A DNA stretch of 64,000 bases from Limnohabitans sp. 2KL-17 (GTDB lineage Bacteria; Pseudomonadota; Gammaproteobacteria; Burkholderiales; Burkholderiaceae_C), in contig NZ_NESK01000020.1 of assembly GCF_003063415.1 (NCBI RefSeq), positions 17,955 to 81,954 of the forward strand, written 5' to 3'. The translations under genes and the position numbers were made by a program. The notes beneath the pieces are model-generated. The model saw nothing but the letters and a program-made list of their open reading frames with translations. It was not told the origin of the DNA and searched no databases. Positions 10,494 through 20,464 of the stretch are shown piece by piece. Position 1 is the first letter of the stretch; every line of letters starts with the position of its first letter.

Positions 10494-10793
10494 TCAGCCC
10501 TGTTGCCGGGGCGGCAAACGGGGCGGGTCTTCCACCACCTCGCGCACTTCAACGTCGACGATGTCATCCTGGCGCGGCGGCTCGAAACCGGACTCAAAGC
10601 CTGGCCGGGCGCCCCAGCGTGCGCCCTTGCGCAGCGCACTGAACTGCTGCCAGACCAGCACCACTTGGGGCTTGCGTCCGGTCAGCAGCCAGCGAAGGGT
10701 GGCAAACACGGTGTACAGGCCCAGAGCGCCCAGCAGCACGGCCAGAAAGACAAGCCCCAGCAGGCCCATGACAATGCGTGCAAACCAGTTCAT
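10494..10793 (-). CDS. Small membrane protein of unknown function
   Basis: I do not recognise this 99-residue protein. It has one long hydrophobic stretch (about residues 5-33, IVMGLLGLVFLAVLLGALGL onward), then a basic segment (RWLLTGRKPQ). The tail is Arg/Pro-rich and acidic (FEPPRQDDIVDVEVREVVED). It looks like a single-pass inner-membrane protein with a cytoplasmic tail. It starts 18 bp after nagZ on the same strand and ends at a terminator, so it is probably the last gene of the lepA-to-nagZ run. Confidence 0.7.
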   Translation of the reverse strand: MNWFARIVMGLLGLVFLAVLLGALGLYTVFATLRWLLTGRKPQVVLVWQQFSALRKGARWGARPGFESGFEPPRQDDIVDVEVREVVEDPPRLPPRQQG

Positions 10794-10811
10794 TCGTGGG
10801 TCCTGTTCAGT

Positions 10812-11897
10812 TCAAGGCAGGCGGTCGAGTGCCTGCATATAGTCGCTTGAGCGCACCAACTCGTCCCAGGGACGGGCGGGGGATCGGGGCAAGAGGTTCA
10901 AACGGCGCTCTTCGCTGATTTCGCTGGGCATCCAGTGTCCCTTGAGCTGGGCCTCTGCCAAGGCATCGAGTACTTCGTCCAGTTCAGTCCCGTCATTCAC
11001 GGCAGAGCGGTTGCACAAAAGCGCCAGGTCACACCCGGCCTCCAAGGCGGTGATCACGGCTTCGGCGTAACTGAGCGTGCGCCCGTCCATTTGGCGCGCA
11101 GCGGCCATCGACAAGTCGTCGGTGAAAACCACGCCCTGAAAGCCCAGTTGTCTGCGCAGGATGTCCTGCAGCCATCGTGGCGAGAACCCCGCTGGGCGGC
11201 TGTCCACCTTGCTGTAGATGACATGGGCGGGCATGACGGCTGTGAGCACGCTGCCCAGCCAACGGTAGGGCTGCGCGTCGTCGGCCAAGATGGTTTTGAG
11301 GCCACGTTTGTCCACGGGCAGCGCCACATGCGAATCGGCCTTGACGGCGCCATGCCCGGGGAAATGCTTGCCGCAGTTGCCCATGCCCGCTTGCAGCAAG
11401 CCGTGCATCAGGCTGCGCGCCAAAAGACTGACCACGCGCGGGTCGCGGGCGAAGGCGCGGTCACCAATGACACCACTCTCGCCATGATCGAGGTCCAACA
11501 CCGGTGTGAAGCTGAAATCCACCCCGCAAGCACGCAACTCGCTGCCCAGCACAAAGCCGGCTGACGTGGCTGCCTCACAGGCCTTGAGCACACCCGAACC
11601 GGGCTGGCCTTGGGCATCTTGTGCCCAGAGTTCGCCCAGGGCGCGCATGGGTGGCAAGTGGGTGAAGCCATCGGTGCGAAAACGCTGCACGCGGCCACCT
11701 TCATGGTCCACAGCGATCAACAGATCAGCGCGGATGCTTTTGACCTCGGCACACAAGTCGGTCAGTTGGGCGCGATTTTGCCAGTTGCGGCCAAACAAAA
11801 TCATGCCGCCTGTCAAGGGATGGGCCAGGCGGCGGCGGTCATCGGCATTCAGAGAGATGCCTTCAATGTCCAGAATCAGGGGGGCGTGAATGCTCAT
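10812..11897 (-). CDS. nagZ: Beta-N-acetylhexosaminidase
   Basis: NagZ (glycoside hydrolase family 3) removes N-acetylglucosamine from anhydromuropeptides during cytoplasmic cell-wall recycling. The 361-residue product carries VDHEGGRVQRF (residues 63-73), the signature KHFPGHGAVKADSH (177-190) with the catalytic His, and the nucleophile region FTDDLSMAA (Asp260/261). There is no signal peptide, which fits a cytosolic enzyme. It follows acpS after 36 bp. Its product pool feeds AmpC-type regulation in some bacteria, but no ampR gene is seen here. Confidence 0.94.
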   Translation of the reverse strand: MSIHAPLILDIEGISLNADDRRRLAHPLTGGMILFGRNWQNRAQLTDLCAEVKSIRADLLIAVDHEGGRVQRFRTDGFTHLPPMRALGELWAQDAQGQPGSGVLKACEAATSAGFVLGSELRACGVDFSFTPVLDLDHGESGVIGDRAFARDPRVVSLLARSLMHGLLQAGMGNCGKHFPGHGAVKADSHVALPVDKRGLKTILADDAQPYRWLGSVLTAVMPAHVIYSKVDSRPAGFSPRWLQDILRRQLGFQGVVFTDDLSMAAARQMDGRTLSYAEAVITALEAGCDLALLCNRSAVNDGTELDEVLDALAEAQLKGHWMPSEISEERRLNLLPRSPARPWDELVRSSDYMQALDRLP

Positions 11898-11933
11898 GTT
11901 ATTTCTCTACAGTTCGGGGTGAACAACAACAAA

Positions 11934-12359
11934 TCAAGGGTTGGGGCTGGTTTGCACAGGGAGCGGCGCCCTGGTTTCGACGACACAAAAACTCGCCGCA
12001 TATTCGCTCTCGTCGGTGACGGTGATGTGGGCACTGAGATTTTTGGCTTCAAACCATTTTTTCAGTTCACCATGCAGGACGATCACGGGCTGGCCGCTGG
12101 GCAGTTTGCCAATTTCGCACAGGCGCCAGGTCATGGGCATGCGCATACCCAGTCCAATGGCTTTGCTGAAGGCCTCCTTGGCCGAAAAGCGGGTGGCCAG
12201 GTAACGCACGCCACGCTCGGGCCAGCGCGCACTGCGGGATTTCCAGTTGGCCATTTCGCCATCACTCAAGACTTTGGCCGCAAAGCGTTCACCATGCCGA
12301 TCCAGACTGGCCCGGATACGGCGGATGTCGCAAATATCGGTGCCAATGCCGTAGATCAT
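11934..12359 (-). CDS. acpS: Holo-[acyl-carrier-protein] synthase
   Basis: AcpS transfers 4'-phosphopantetheine from CoA to the serine of apo-ACP. The 141-residue product has the metal-binding Asp8 in GIGTDICDI and Glu62 in [13 protein letters not shown], both diagnostic. Length is slightly above the usual 120-130 because of a C-terminal tail ([11 protein letters not shown]). It lies 13 bp after pdxJ, the classic pdxJ-acpS pairing, and its substrate gene acpP is 10 kb away on the same strand. Confidence 0.95.
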   Translation of the reverse strand: MIYGIGTDICDIRRIRASLDRHGERFAAKVLSDGEMANWKSRSARWPERGVRYLATRFSAKEAFSKAIGLGMRMPMTWRLCEIGKLPSGQPVIVLHGELKKWFEAKNLSAHITVTDESEYAASFCVVETRAPLPVQTSPNP

Positions 12360-12372
12360 GCGGGCGCCTTCA

Positions 12373-13134
12373 TCAAGGGGCCAGAGCGTTCAAATACGCT
12401 TTGACTGTCGCAGCGTAGCCCGTCTCGAGGGCATCGGCCATGAAGGCGTGGCCGATCGAGACTTCCTGCAGGCCCTTGACGGCGGCCACAAAGGCGGGCA
12501 AGTTGTCGAGGTTCAGGTCGTGTCCGGCGTTCACGCCCAAGCCGGCCTGCACGGCTGCTGCTGCGGCATCGGCATAGCGCTGCAACTGGATCGCATTTTC
12601 TGGCGCCCCCCAAGTGGCCGCATACGGCTCGGTGTAAAGCTCCACCCGGTCGGCACCGACAGCGCGGACTGCGGCCATTTGCTCTGGGATCGGGTCCATG
12701 AACAGGCTCACACGGACGCCCAGGCTTTTGCATTCGGCAATCAAGGGCTTCAGACGCTCAGCGTCTTTGGGGAAAGTCCAGCCGTGGTCGCTGGTGAACT
12801 GGCCTTCGCTGTCGGGCACAAAGGTCACCTGGTGTGGGCGCACTGCGCGCACGTGGTCCATCAGGTTGTGAAAGGGGTTGCCTTCGATGTTGAACTCGCG
12901 CTCAGGCCAGGCTTTCATCAGGGCATGCAACTGCGGCACATCGCTGGCGCGGATGTGGCGCTCATCAGGGCGCGGATGGATGGTGATGCCGTGGGCACCC
13001 GCTTGCAGGCACAGCTCGGCGGCGCGGATCACGGTGGGAATGCCCAAGTGCCGTGAATTGCGCAACAGCGCGACTTTGTTAACGTTGACCGAAAGGGCAA
13101 CACGTTGGGAAGATGTGGGCATGAGGGTGTTCAT
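12373..13134 (-). CDS. pdxJ: Pyridoxine 5'-phosphate synthase
   Basis: PdxJ condenses 1-deoxyxylulose-5-phosphate with 3-amino-2-oxopropyl phosphate to form pyridoxine phosphate. The 253-residue product has [13 protein letters not shown] at the start, the HPRPDERHI motif, FNIEGNP, and [10 protein letters not shown] near the C-terminus. I chose the ATG that overlaps the recO stop (ATGA). A second ATG four codons in is possible. The order era-recO-pdxJ-acpS is conserved in many proteobacteria. Confidence 0.95.
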   Translation of the reverse strand: MNTLMPTSSQRVALSVNVNKVALLRNSRHLGIPTVIRAAELCLQAGAHGITIHPRPDERHIRASDVPQLHALMKAWPEREFNIEGNPFHNLMDHVRAVRPHQVTFVPDSEGQFTSDHGWTFPKDAERLKPLIAECKSLGVRVSLFMDPIPEQMAAVRAVGADRVELYTEPYAATWGAPENAIQLQRYADAAAAAVQAGLGVNAGHDLNLDNLPAFVAAVKGLQEVSIGHAFMADALETGYAATVKAYLNALAP

Positions 13135-13880
13135 AAGGTTTGCAAGTCCAGCATCATTTGTCGGGTGCGCAGGGCACCCACACCACAATGGTAGTTGAGC
13201 AACAGGCGCAAGGGGCGTTGCAGCTGAACCAGAAGATCGGCACATTCACTCAGCAAGGCTGCCAGCGGCTTGGGGGCAGCCAGCGCAGCTTGCAGCGACT
13301 GCCATTGCTCGCCTCGCAAGGCATTGCGCGTGTCGTCATTCACCCATTGCAGTCCCGCCTCAGGCAGCAAAACATAACAGTCGTTGGCAGACAAGGGCTT
13401 GACGGTCAGGGTCTGCAGATCCAATGCAGGCAGCAAGCCCATCTCTTTGAGCAACAGCAGTTCAAACCCCCGCAAAGCCCATTGCAAGGCATCAGGGTCG
13501 CCACTGGCCAGCAAGCGCACTGCAGCTGCGTACACATCAAACACCTGCGGGTGGGGATCGTCTCGCGCCGTCAGACGCATCAGCAACTCGTTGAGGTAGT
13601 AACCCGACAACAGTGCCTCGCCCGTGGGCATGACATGCCCACCCACCCACTCAGCGGACTTGAGGGTGCGAATGTCACCATCGCCACCAAATGCCAGTGA
13701 CAGGGGTTGCAATGGCAGCAGCACGGGGCGAAAGCTGGAAGTCGGCCGTTTCGCCCCCTTGGCCACCAACGCCACCCGACCATGGTGGCGGGTGAACACC
13801 TCCAAAATCAGGCTGGTCTCACTCCAGTCGTAGCGGTGCAGCACATAGGCTGGCTCGTCAGCAATCCGCTTGGTGGCCAT
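13131..13880 (-). CDS. recO: DNA repair protein RecO
   Basis: RecO anneals single strands and, with RecR, loads RecA at gaps. The 249-residue product has the N-terminal OB fold ([20 protein letters not shown], then [15 protein letters not shown]) and a C-terminal helical domain ending near [18 protein letters not shown]. The zinc cysteines seen in some RecO proteins are absent, as is common in proteobacteria. It follows era by 12 bp, and its stop overlaps pdxJ. Confidence 0.92.
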   Translation of the reverse strand: MATKRIADEPAYVLHRYDWSETSLILEVFTRHHGRVALVAKGAKRPTSSFRPVLLPLQPLSLAFGGDGDIRTLKSAEWVGGHVMPTGEALLSGYYLNELLMRLTARDDPHPQVFDVYAAAVRLLASGDPDALQWALRGFELLLLKEMGLLPALDLQTLTVKPLSANDCYVLLPEAGLQWVNDDTRNALRGEQWQSLQAALAAPKPLAALLSECADLLVQLQRPLRLLLNYHCGVGALRTRQMMLDLQTL

Positions 13881-13892
13881 TGGCGCTGAAAG

Positions 13893-14945
13893 TTACTCGT
13901 ACCCGAAGCTGCGCACACGCGCTTCGTCATCGGCCCAACCCGAGCGGACTTTGACCCACAGTTCAATGAACACCTTGGCGTCCAGCAACTTTTCCAGCTC
14001 CATGCGTGTCTCGGTGCCAATACGCTTGAGCTTCTCACCCTTGTCACCAATCACCATGGCTTTGTGGCCTTCACGCTCGACCACGATGGTTGCCGCAATG
14101 CGCAGCATGCGTTTGGCCGTGCGGCCCGGTTCTTCCTCGAACTTGTCGATCACCACGGTGGAGGTGTAGGGCAACTCATCGCCGGTCAAACGGAACAATT
14201 TTTCGCGCACCATCTCACTGGCCAGAAACTTCTCGCTGCGGTCGGTCAATTCGTCTTCGGCGTGCCACCAGGCTTGCTCGGGCAGGTATTTTTCGCAAAT
14301 GCCCAGCAGGCGCTCAATGTCTTTGGGCTGCTTGGCCGACATGGGCACAAATTCATTGAAGGCGTGGCGCTCTTGCATCTCGCGCAGCCACGGTGCGATG
14401 TCGCCGCGTCGGTGCACGTTGTCCAGTTTGTTGGCCACCAGCAAGACCGGAATACCGGGTTTCAAAAGTGCCAGCACCTTGGCATCGGCCGTGGTAAAGC
14501 TGCCGGCCTCGACCACGAACAGCACCAGGTCGACGTCACTGACGGCACCCACCACGGTTTTGTTGAGTGACTTGTTGAGGGCGGTGCCATGGATGGTCTG
14601 GAACCCTGGCGTGTCCACAAAAACATACTGCGATACGCCCTGGGTGCGAATGCCCGTGATGCGGTGGCGCGTGGTTTGCGCCTTGCGCGAGGTGATGCTG
14701 ATTTTCTGGCCCACCAGGGCGTTCAGCAAAGTCGACTTGCCGACGTTGGGCTTGCCCACGATGGCCACCAGGCCGCAGTGTTGACCGATCACGGGCACGG
14801 GCGCAGGTGCAGCCACAGCGGGCAAGGCGACATCTTCGGAGGCATCGCGCGGCTGAATGGTCACCCCCGCAATTTGAACGGGACGGCGCATCTGTTGCTC
14901 GGCAGCGGTGCGTTCAGGTGCAACAGGTTTTTTATCGGAACTCAT
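13893..14945 (-). CDS. era: GTPase Era
   Basis: Era is a GTPase that binds 16S rRNA and helps small-subunit assembly. The 350-residue product has G1 GKPNVGKST (residues 64-72), G3 DTPGF, G4 NKLD, and a C-terminal KH domain with [13 protein letters not shown]. It is about 50 residues longer than E. coli Era owing to a Pro/Ala-rich N-terminal leader that is not part of the GTPase fold. The ATG overlaps the rnc stop (ATGA), so rnc-era are coupled as in E. coli. Confidence 0.96.
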   Translation of the reverse strand: MSSDKKPVAPERTAAEQQMRRPVQIAGVTIQPRDASEDVALPAVAAPAPVPVIGQHCGLVAIVGKPNVGKSTLLNALVGQKISITSRKAQTTRHRITGIRTQGVSQYVFVDTPGFQTIHGTALNKSLNKTVVGAVSDVDLVLFVVEAGSFTTADAKVLALLKPGIPVLLVANKLDNVHRRGDIAPWLREMQERHAFNEFVPMSAKQPKDIERLLGICEKYLPEQAWWHAEDELTDRSEKFLASEMVREKLFRLTGDELPYTSTVVIDKFEEEPGRTAKRMLRIAATIVVEREGHKAMVIGDKGEKLKRIGTETRMELEKLLDAKVFIELWVKVRSGWADDEARVRSFGYE

Positions 14946-15640
14946 GCTGGGCTTTCGGATTTCAGGATCTGCAGTAAGGCGGCTGCCGCTGCTTGTTCAG
15001 CCGCACGACGCGATGCGCCCGAGCCTTGTTGGGTTTGGCGCAATTCGGTGACCTCGCAGGAGACTTCAAATTGCTGCCGGTGCGCTGCCCCGGAGGTGGC
15101 CACCACGGTGTATTTGGGCAACGCGAACTTGCGCCCCTGAAGCCACTCTTGCAACTCGGTCTTGGGGTCTTTTCCCGCTGCCTGCATGTCGGGTTTGATG
15201 TCCACTTTTTGGAACAAACGCTCAACCAGTGCTTGCGCATCCTGGTAGCCGCCATCCAGATACACGGCGCCGATGATGGCCTCCAGTGCATCGGCCAAAA
15301 TCGAGGGGCGGCTTTGGCCTCCGGAGCGCATTTCGCCTTCACCCAGGCGCATCACGGCAGACAAATCCAGCGTTTTGGCCAATTGGTGCAAAGTGTCTTG
15401 CTTGACCAGATTGGCCCGCACCCGCGACAAGTCGCCTTCAGGCAAGCTGGACAATTGGGCATAGAGCATGTGCGCCACAGACAGGTTGAGCACCGAATCA
15501 CCGAGAAATTCAAGGCGCTCGTTGTGGTCCGAACTGAAGCTGCGGTGGGTGACCGCTTGCTGCAGCAAGCCAGCCTGGCGAAAGGCATAGCCCAAGCGGA
15601 TTTGCAATTCGGACAATGCAGAGGAGGTCGCCACAGTCAC
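14942..15640 (-). CDS. rnc: Ribonuclease III
   Basis: RNase III cleaves double-stranded RNA, including rRNA precursors. The product (232 residues from this start) has the signature [13 protein letters not shown] with catalytic acids, a second acid cluster [16 protein letters not shown], and a C-terminal dsRNA-binding domain ([18 protein letters not shown]). The start is uncertain. The frame is open to a TTG at 15676, which would overlap lepB by 35 nt. I prefer GTG at 15640, one base after the lepB stop; GTG at 15634 with GAGG upstream is also possible. Confidence 0.93.
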   Translation of the reverse strand: MTVATSSALSELQIRLGYAFRQAGLLQQAVTHRSFSSDHNERLEFLGDSVLNLSVAHMLYAQLSSLPEGDLSRVRANLVKQDTLHQLAKTLDLSAVMRLGEGEMRSGGQSRPSILADALEAIIGAVYLDGGYQDAQALVERLFQKVDIKPDMQAAGKDPKTELQEWLQGRKFALPKYTVVATSGAAHRQQFEVSCEVTELRQTQQGSGASRRAAEQAAAAALLQILKSESPA

Positions 15641-15641
15641 C

Positions 15642-16607
15642 TCAATCAAAAGCGCCGATGCGCTTGATGTTGCCAAAGTTCATCCAAACAAAAAAGGCTT
15701 TGCCCACAATGTTGGCATCGGGCACAAAACCCCAGTAACGCGAATCGAGCGAGTTGTCGCGGTTGTCGCCCATCATGAAGTAATGCCCAGCAGGGACTTT
15801 GCAGGTCACGCCTTCAACGGTGTAATTGCAATTTTCACGACCCGCAAAGGTGTCGGCACCCGGTATGAAAGCGGGGCGTTCATCGTCCTGAATGGTTTGG
15901 TGCGGCCTGACCCCCAGCGTTTCACTGCTGTGCTTGAAATAGCGCATGGTCGACTCGTCAAAGAAATCGGGCAAGGCTTGGGTGCTCACTGGCTTGCCAT
16001 TGATGCTCAGCCGCTTGTTCAGGTATGCGACCTCGTCGCCGGGCACGCCGACCACGCGTTTGATGTAGTCCACACTGGGCTTGGGCGGATAACGGAACAC
16101 CATCACGTCACCGCGCTGAACGGCAGCGCCTTCAGTCAGCTTGGTGTTGGCCACAGGCAAGCGAATGCCGTAGTGGAATTTGTTCACCAAAATCAAATCC
16201 CCAATGTGGAGCGTCGGGATCATCGAACCAGAAGGGATCTTGAAGGGCTCGAATAAAAAAGAGCGCAAGATGAACACCACCACGATGACCGGGAACAGTC
16301 CTGCAGTCCAGTCCAGCCACCAAGGCTGCATCAGCAGCTTTTCACGGCTCTCCTGGAGGTTAGTGTCGACTTTTTCAATGCCCATTTTGGCCAATCCGGC
16401 GCTGCGCTGCGCTGTCTCGGCCTCCAGCCGATCCACCGCTCTTTGGCGCTGCGGCAAGAAAACAAAACGCTCAGCCAGCCAATAAATACCCGTGATGACC
16501 GTGGCCAAAAGCAAGAGCAAGGCGAAGTTGCCCTCGATGAAACCCAGGTACCAGGACCCGGCGTATCCCACAAAGGCGGCCAACATCAAAGACGTCAAGA
16601 ACTGCAT
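15642..16607 (-). CDS. lepB: Signal peptidase I
   Basis: LepB cleaves signal peptides of exported proteins on the periplasmic face of the inner membrane. The 321-residue product has two N-terminal membrane segments (about 5-50) and a third at about 103-118. The catalytic Ser128 lies in PSGSMIPTL and the catalytic Lys183 in [13 protein letters not shown], with [14 protein letters not shown] near the end. I chose ATG at 16607, which shares one base with the lepA stop (TGATG). The lepA-lepB-rnc-era order is classic. Confidence 0.95.
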   Translation of the reverse strand: MQFLTSLMLAAFVGYAGSWYLGFIEGNFALLLLLATVITGIYWLAERFVFLPQRQRAVDRLEAETAQRSAGLAKMGIEKVDTNLQESREKLLMQPWWLDWTAGLFPVIVVVFILRSFLFEPFKIPSGSMIPTLHIGDLILVNKFHYGIRLPVANTKLTEGAAVQRGDVMVFRYPPKPSVDYIKRVVGVPGDEVAYLNKRLSINGKPVSTQALPDFFDESTMRYFKHSSETLGVRPHQTIQDDERPAFIPGADTFAGRENCNYTVEGVTCKVPAGHYFMMGDNRDNSLDSRYWGFVPDANIVGKAFFVWMNFGNIKRIGAFD

Positions 16608-18415
16608 CAATCTTCCACCTGCAAAATGGCCAAGAACGCCTCTTGGGGCACCTCGACCGAACCAATTTGTTTCATCCGCTTTTTACCCGCTTTCTGCTTT
16701 TCAAGCAGTTTGCGTTTGCGTGAAATATCGCCACCGTAACACTTGGCCAGCACGTTCTTGCGCAAGGCCTTGATACTTTCACGGGCAATGATGTTGGCCC
16801 CAATGGCCGCCTGAATGGCCACATCGAACATCTGGCGGCTGATGATTTCGCGCATCTTGGCTACAACCGCCCTGCCGCGGTACTGGGACTGGGTGCGGTG
16901 CACGATGATGGACAGCGCATCGACCTTCTCGCCATTGAGCAAAATGTCGACCTTCACCACGTCCGATGCCCGGAACTCCTTGAACTCGTAGTCCATGGAG
17001 GCATAGCCCCGACTGACCGATTTGAGTTTGTCAAAAAAATCAAGCACGATTTCGCCCAAGGGCATTTCATAGGTCAGCATGACCTGTCGGCCGTGATAGG
17101 CCATGTTCAGTTGCACGCCACGTTTCAGGTTGGCCAGGGTCATGACGGGCCCGACATAGTCTTGTGGCATGTACAGATGCACCGTGACGATCGGCTCACG
17201 GATCTCCTGCACCTTGCCCTGGTCAGGCATTTTGGAGGGGTTCTCGACCATCACGACTTCACCATCAGGCTTCACCACTTGGTAAACCACGCTGGGGGCT
17301 GTGGTGATCAAGTCCTGGTCGAATTCGCGCTCGAGACGTTCCTGCACGATTTCCATGTGAAGCAATCCGAGGAAGCCGCAGCGAAAACCAAAGCCCAGCG
17401 CTTGCGACACTTCGGGTTCGTAATGCAGTGATGCATCGTTGAGCTTGAGTTTTTCCAGGGCATCGCGCAGGGCATCGTATTGGTTGGCTTCGGTCGGATA
17501 AAGCCCGGCAAACACCTGTGGCTGGATTTCCTTGAAACCCGGCAAAGCTTGCGTCGCAGGGCCCTGGTTGTTGGGCAGCTTCTTTTCCAGTGTCACGGTG
17601 TCGCCCACCTTGGCGGCCTGCAACTCCTTGATGCCCGCAATGATGTAACCCACCTCGCCAGCCTTGAGCGATTCGCGCGGCTGGTTGGCGGGGGTGAACA
17701 CACCCAGGCTGCCCGCTTCATAGACAGCGTTGCTGGCCATCATCTTGATGCGCTCGCCTTTGAGCAACTGCCCATCGACCACGCGCACCAGCATCACCAC
17801 GCCGACATAGGTATCAAACCAGCTGTCAACGATCATGGCGCGCAATGGCCCATCGGGATTGCCTTTGGGCGGGGGGATGCGGGCCACCACGGCTTCGAGA
17901 ATTTCTTCAATGCCCATGCCAGTTTTGGCCGAGCACGGAATGGCGTCGGTGGCGTCAATGCCGATCACGTCCTCGATCTCGCTGCGGGCATTGTCCGGAT
18001 CGGCGTTGGGCAAATCCATTTTGTTCAGAACGGGAACCACCTCGACACCCAACTCGAGTGCGGTGTAGCAATTGGCCACCGTCTGTGCCTCGACTCCCTG
18101 GCTGGCATCCACCACCAGCAAGGCGCCTTCGCATGCTGACAACGACCGCGAGACTTCGTATGAGAAGTCCACATGGCCTGGCGTGTCGATGAGATTGAGG
18201 TTGTAAACCTGTCCGTCCTTGGCTTTGTACTGAAGTGCTGCGGTTTGAGCCTTGATGGTGATGCCGCGCTCTTTCTCGATGTCCATCGAGTCCAGGACCT
18301 GGGCTTCCATGTCTCTTGCTTCAAGACCACCACACCATTGAATCAAGCGATCGGCAAGCGTGGATTTACCGTGGTCAATGTGGGCAATGATCGAAAAATT
18401 TCTGATGTGATTCAT
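16607..18415 (-). CDS. lepA: Elongation factor 4 (LepA)
   Basis: LepA is a ribosome-associated translational GTPase that affects initiation and back-translocation under stress. The 602-residue product starts with [20 protein letters not shown] (G1), then DTPGHVDF (G3) and NKMDLP (G4). EF-G-like domains follow, with the LepA C-terminal domain ending [23 protein letters not shown] at 18415 is preferred over the TTG one codon upstream. A terminator at 18460-18490 separates it from mucD, so it should have its own promoter in the gap upstream. Confidence 0.96.
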   Translation of the reverse strand: MNHIRNFSIIAHIDHGKSTLADRLIQWCGGLEARDMEAQVLDSMDIEKERGITIKAQTAALQYKAKDGQVYNLNLIDTPGHVDFSYEVSRSLSACEGALLVVDASQGVEAQTVANCYTALELGVEVVPVLNKMDLPNADPDNARSEIEDVIGIDATDAIPCSAKTGMGIEEILEAVVARIPPPKGNPDGPLRAMIVDSWFDTYVGVVMLVRVVDGQLLKGERIKMMASNAVYEAGSLGVFTPANQPRESLKAGEVGYIIAGIKELQAAKVGDTVTLEKKLPNNQGPATQALPGFKEIQPQVFAGLYPTEANQYDALRDALEKLKLNDASLHYEPEVSQALGFGFRCGFLGLLHMEIVQERLEREFDQDLITTAPSVVYQVVKPDGEVVMVENPSKMPDQGKVQEIREPIVTVHLYMPQDYVGPVMTLANLKRGVQLNMAYHGRQVMLTYEMPLGEIVLDFFDKLKSVSRGYASMDYEFKEFRASDVVKVDILLNGEKVDALSIIVHRTQSQYRGRAVVAKMREIISRQMFDVAIQAAIGANIIARESIKALRKNVLAKCYGGDISRKRKLLEKQKAGKKRMKQIGSVEVPQEAFLAILQVED

Positions 18416-18436
18416 CAAACAACGTCTGCAAGTATT

Positions 18437-18764
18437 TGTGGATCAAGGATCCGTAAAAGAAAAAAGGGCGCGTCTGGTGGAGACGCGCCCTGAACCAACA
18501 ATCTATGGCAACTGCGATAGTTGGGTCTTCATTGTAGGCAAATTGGCCCACGCGCACAGCCCCAAAAACACGTTTGGCAGGTCGTTGCTGCTTTGCAACA
18601 CGGCTTTATCCACATGTTATTCACAGCAGATTTAATATCTTCCTGAACAACTTGTGGGCCATCTGTGGATCAACGGTGGACTCCTGTGTGAAATCCCGCA
18701 TCGTGAACTCAGCCCTGCACTTTATGCCATCAATTGAAGGTCAAGACGCCAGATTTTATCCAAA
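18437..18764. promoter_or_regulatory. DnaA-box cluster in the mucD-lepA gap
   Basis: The 497-bp gap 18416-18912 holds no convincing gene. It contains two perfect TTATNCACA boxes in tandem, TTATCCACA (18606-18614) and TTATTCACA (18617-18625), 2 bp apart. One-mismatch boxes lie on the opposite strand at 18437-18445 and 18664-18672 (both TGATCCACA) and on the + strand at 18756-18764 (TTATCCAAA). Surrounding sequence is more AT-rich than the coding regions. This suggests a DnaA-binding site, either regulatory or a titration/reactivation element. It is unlikely to be oriC because dnaA, dnaN, gyrB and rpmH are absent. Confidence 0.55.
18460..18490 (-). terminator. Rho-independent terminator between mucD and lepA
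   Basis: Read on the minus strand, GGGCGCGTCT, a CCACC loop and AGACGCGCCC form a perfect 10-bp GC-rich stem (18466-18490), followed by six T residues (18465-18460) and more pyrimidines. It should end transcripts entering from mucD before lepA. No T-run exists on the other side, so it acts on the minus strand only. Confidence 0.88.
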
Positions 18765-18841
18765 TTCATCATGGCAGCTCAGTTAAGTTAGTTGGCACAA
18801 ACTTTAAAAATCTTTTCCAGAAATCAAAAACTGTTCGAAAC

Positions 18842-18859
18842 CAGGCCCCGAAAGGCCTG
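18842..18859 (-). terminator. Possible weak terminator after mucD
   Basis: CAGGCC and GGCCTG form a 6-bp perfect stem around a 6-nt loop, about 55 nt past the mucD stop. On the minus strand a loose T-rich stretch follows (GGTTTCGAACAGTTTTTG). A stronger terminator lies further on at 18460-18490, so this one may be only a partial stop or an RNA end-protecting hairpin. Confidence 0.35.
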
Positions 18860-18912
18860 AATATGCAGCCAATGACCTTCAAAAACTGTGGACTCTTGAC
18901 AAGTCCAGCGGT

Positions 18913-20385
18913 TTATTTGGTCGGTCTGATCAGCACATACTGCGCCCCGTCACCTCTGCGAATCAGGACACTGGTCGGTCGATTTTTATCAACACGGGAC
19001 ATGGCCAACTCAAAGTCTTTGAGTGATGTGACTTCCGAATTGGCAACCGCCAAGATCAAATCACCTTCGCGTATACCCGCCCTGGCAGCGGCATCAGTTG
19101 CCGCATCCACCCGCACACCACCGCGCACGCGAAGTTCCTTCTTTTGGGCATCGGTCAAATCGCTGACGCTCAAACCCCAGTGCTGCCCAATGGCAGCGGG
19201 CGCGGTTTTCTCTGGGGCGGGGGCTGCAGCAGCAACTTTCTCGGCCTCAATCTCGGCCACTGTGATGTTCAAGTCTTTATTGGCGCCACGGCGAAAAACC
19301 GTGATGCCCACTTTGCTGCCTGGTTTGGTGTTTCCCACCGCACGGGGCAAGTCAGCAGGCTTGTCGATGGGCTTGCCGTCAAAGCGCGTAATGATGTCAC
19401 CGGCCTCAATGCCGGCCTTGTCAGCGGGCGAGCCTTCTTCGACGCCCCGCACCAACACCCCCTGCGCCTTGCCCAGACCGATTGACTCCGCCACGTCTTT
19501 TGTCACGGGTGCAATCTGGACGCCAATGCGCCCGCGGCTGACGCGGCCACTAGCGCGCAGTTGCTCACTGACGCGCATGGCTTCGTCCATGGGAATGGCA
19601 AACGAGATGCCCATGAACCCGCCTGAACGGGAATAGATTTGGCTGTTGATGCCCACCACCTCACCGCGCATATTGATCAACGGCCCACCGGAGTTGCCAG
19701 GGTTGATCGCCACATCGGTTTGAATGAATGACAAATAATCGCCAGTGTCTCGCTGCTTGGCGCTCACAATGCCAGCCGTGACCGTGCTCTCCAGGCCAAA
19801 AGGCGACCCAATCGCCATCACCCATTCACCCACGCGCAAACGGCCCACATCGCCCACCTTGACGGCAGGCAGGCCAGTCGCCTGAATTTTGACAACAGCC
19901 ACATCGGTGCGTTTGTCGGCACCCACGATGCGCGCCTTGAATTCGCGTTTGTCGGTCAGGGTCACCATGACTTCATCGGCACCTTCCACCACATGGGCGT
20001 TGGTCATGATGAAGCCGTCAGCACTCAAAATGAAGCCAGAGCCCACACCCCGTGGCTGCGCTTCTTCTTGAGGTTTGTTTTGGCGTGGTGCTTGTCTGGG
20101 CGCGTTGGGTATGGGCACGCCAAAAAACCGCCTGAAAAGCTCTTGCATTTCCTCGTCCGGTGTGGCGGCGCCCGGTGCGCTGGGACGCACTTTTTCAAGG
20201 GTCCTGATGTTGACCACCGAGGGGCCCACCTGCTCCACCAGGTCCGTGAAGTCAGGCAGACTGCGCACGACCGTGTTGGGGGTTTGTGCCATCACAGCAG
20301 CTGATGGCGTCCATGCAATTCCCGCCGCCAGGACACTGAAGAGTGTGGCCGTAGCGGCCGTTTTCATCCAACTTTTTTTCTGCAC
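18913..20385 (-). CDS. mucD: DegP/MucD-type periplasmic serine protease
   Basis: This HtrA-family protease degrades or refolds damaged envelope proteins. The 490-residue product has a signal peptide (about residues 1-33), the trypsin-like triad His131 (TNAHVV), Asp161 (KRTDVAVVKI) and Ser232 (NPGNSGGPLIN), and two PDZ domains (about 285-375 and 405-485). The start is GTG, supported by AAGGAG five bases upstream; an ATG six codons in is the alternative. In relatives it closes an rpoE-rseA-rseB-mucD operon, but those three genes are missing upstream here. It could be called degP or degQ; orthology is not decided by sequence alone. Confidence 0.93.
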   Translation of the reverse strand: MQKKSWMKTAATATLFSVLAAGIAWTPSAAVMAQTPNTVVRSLPDFTDLVEQVGPSVVNIRTLEKVRPSAPGAATPDEEMQELFRRFFGVPIPNAPRQAPRQNKPQEEAQPRGVGSGFILSADGFIMTNAHVVEGADEVMVTLTDKREFKARIVGADKRTDVAVVKIQATGLPAVKVGDVGRLRVGEWVMAIGSPFGLESTVTAGIVSAKQRDTGDYLSFIQTDVAINPGNSGGPLINMRGEVVGINSQIYSRSGGFMGISFAIPMDEAMRVSEQLRASGRVSRGRIGVQIAPVTKDVAESIGLGKAQGVLVRGVEEGSPADKAGIEAGDIITRFDGKPIDKPADLPRAVGNTKPGSKVGITVFRRGANKDLNITVAEIEAEKVAAAAPAPEKTAPAAIGQHWGLSVSDLTDAQKKELRVRGGVRVDAATDAAARAGIREGDLILAVANSEVTSLKDFELAMSRVDKNRPTSVLIRRGDGAQYVLIRPTK

Positions 20386-20464
20386 AAAAGCTCCTTATGG
20401 GGTTACGTCCCGAACTTAAATTGTTTGCATCAAATACGGGCTAATCCAGTCAGTTCAAGCCACC

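Noticed and set aside
18416..18912. Chromosomal origin of replication
   Set aside because: DnaA boxes are present, but dnaA, dnaN, gyrB, rpmH and parAB are all absent, and no tandem AT-rich unwinding repeats were seen.
18734..19636. A 300-codon + strand frame over the DnaA-box gap and mucD
   Set aside because: Two thirds lie antisense to mucD protease motifs; the part in the gap is short and featureless.
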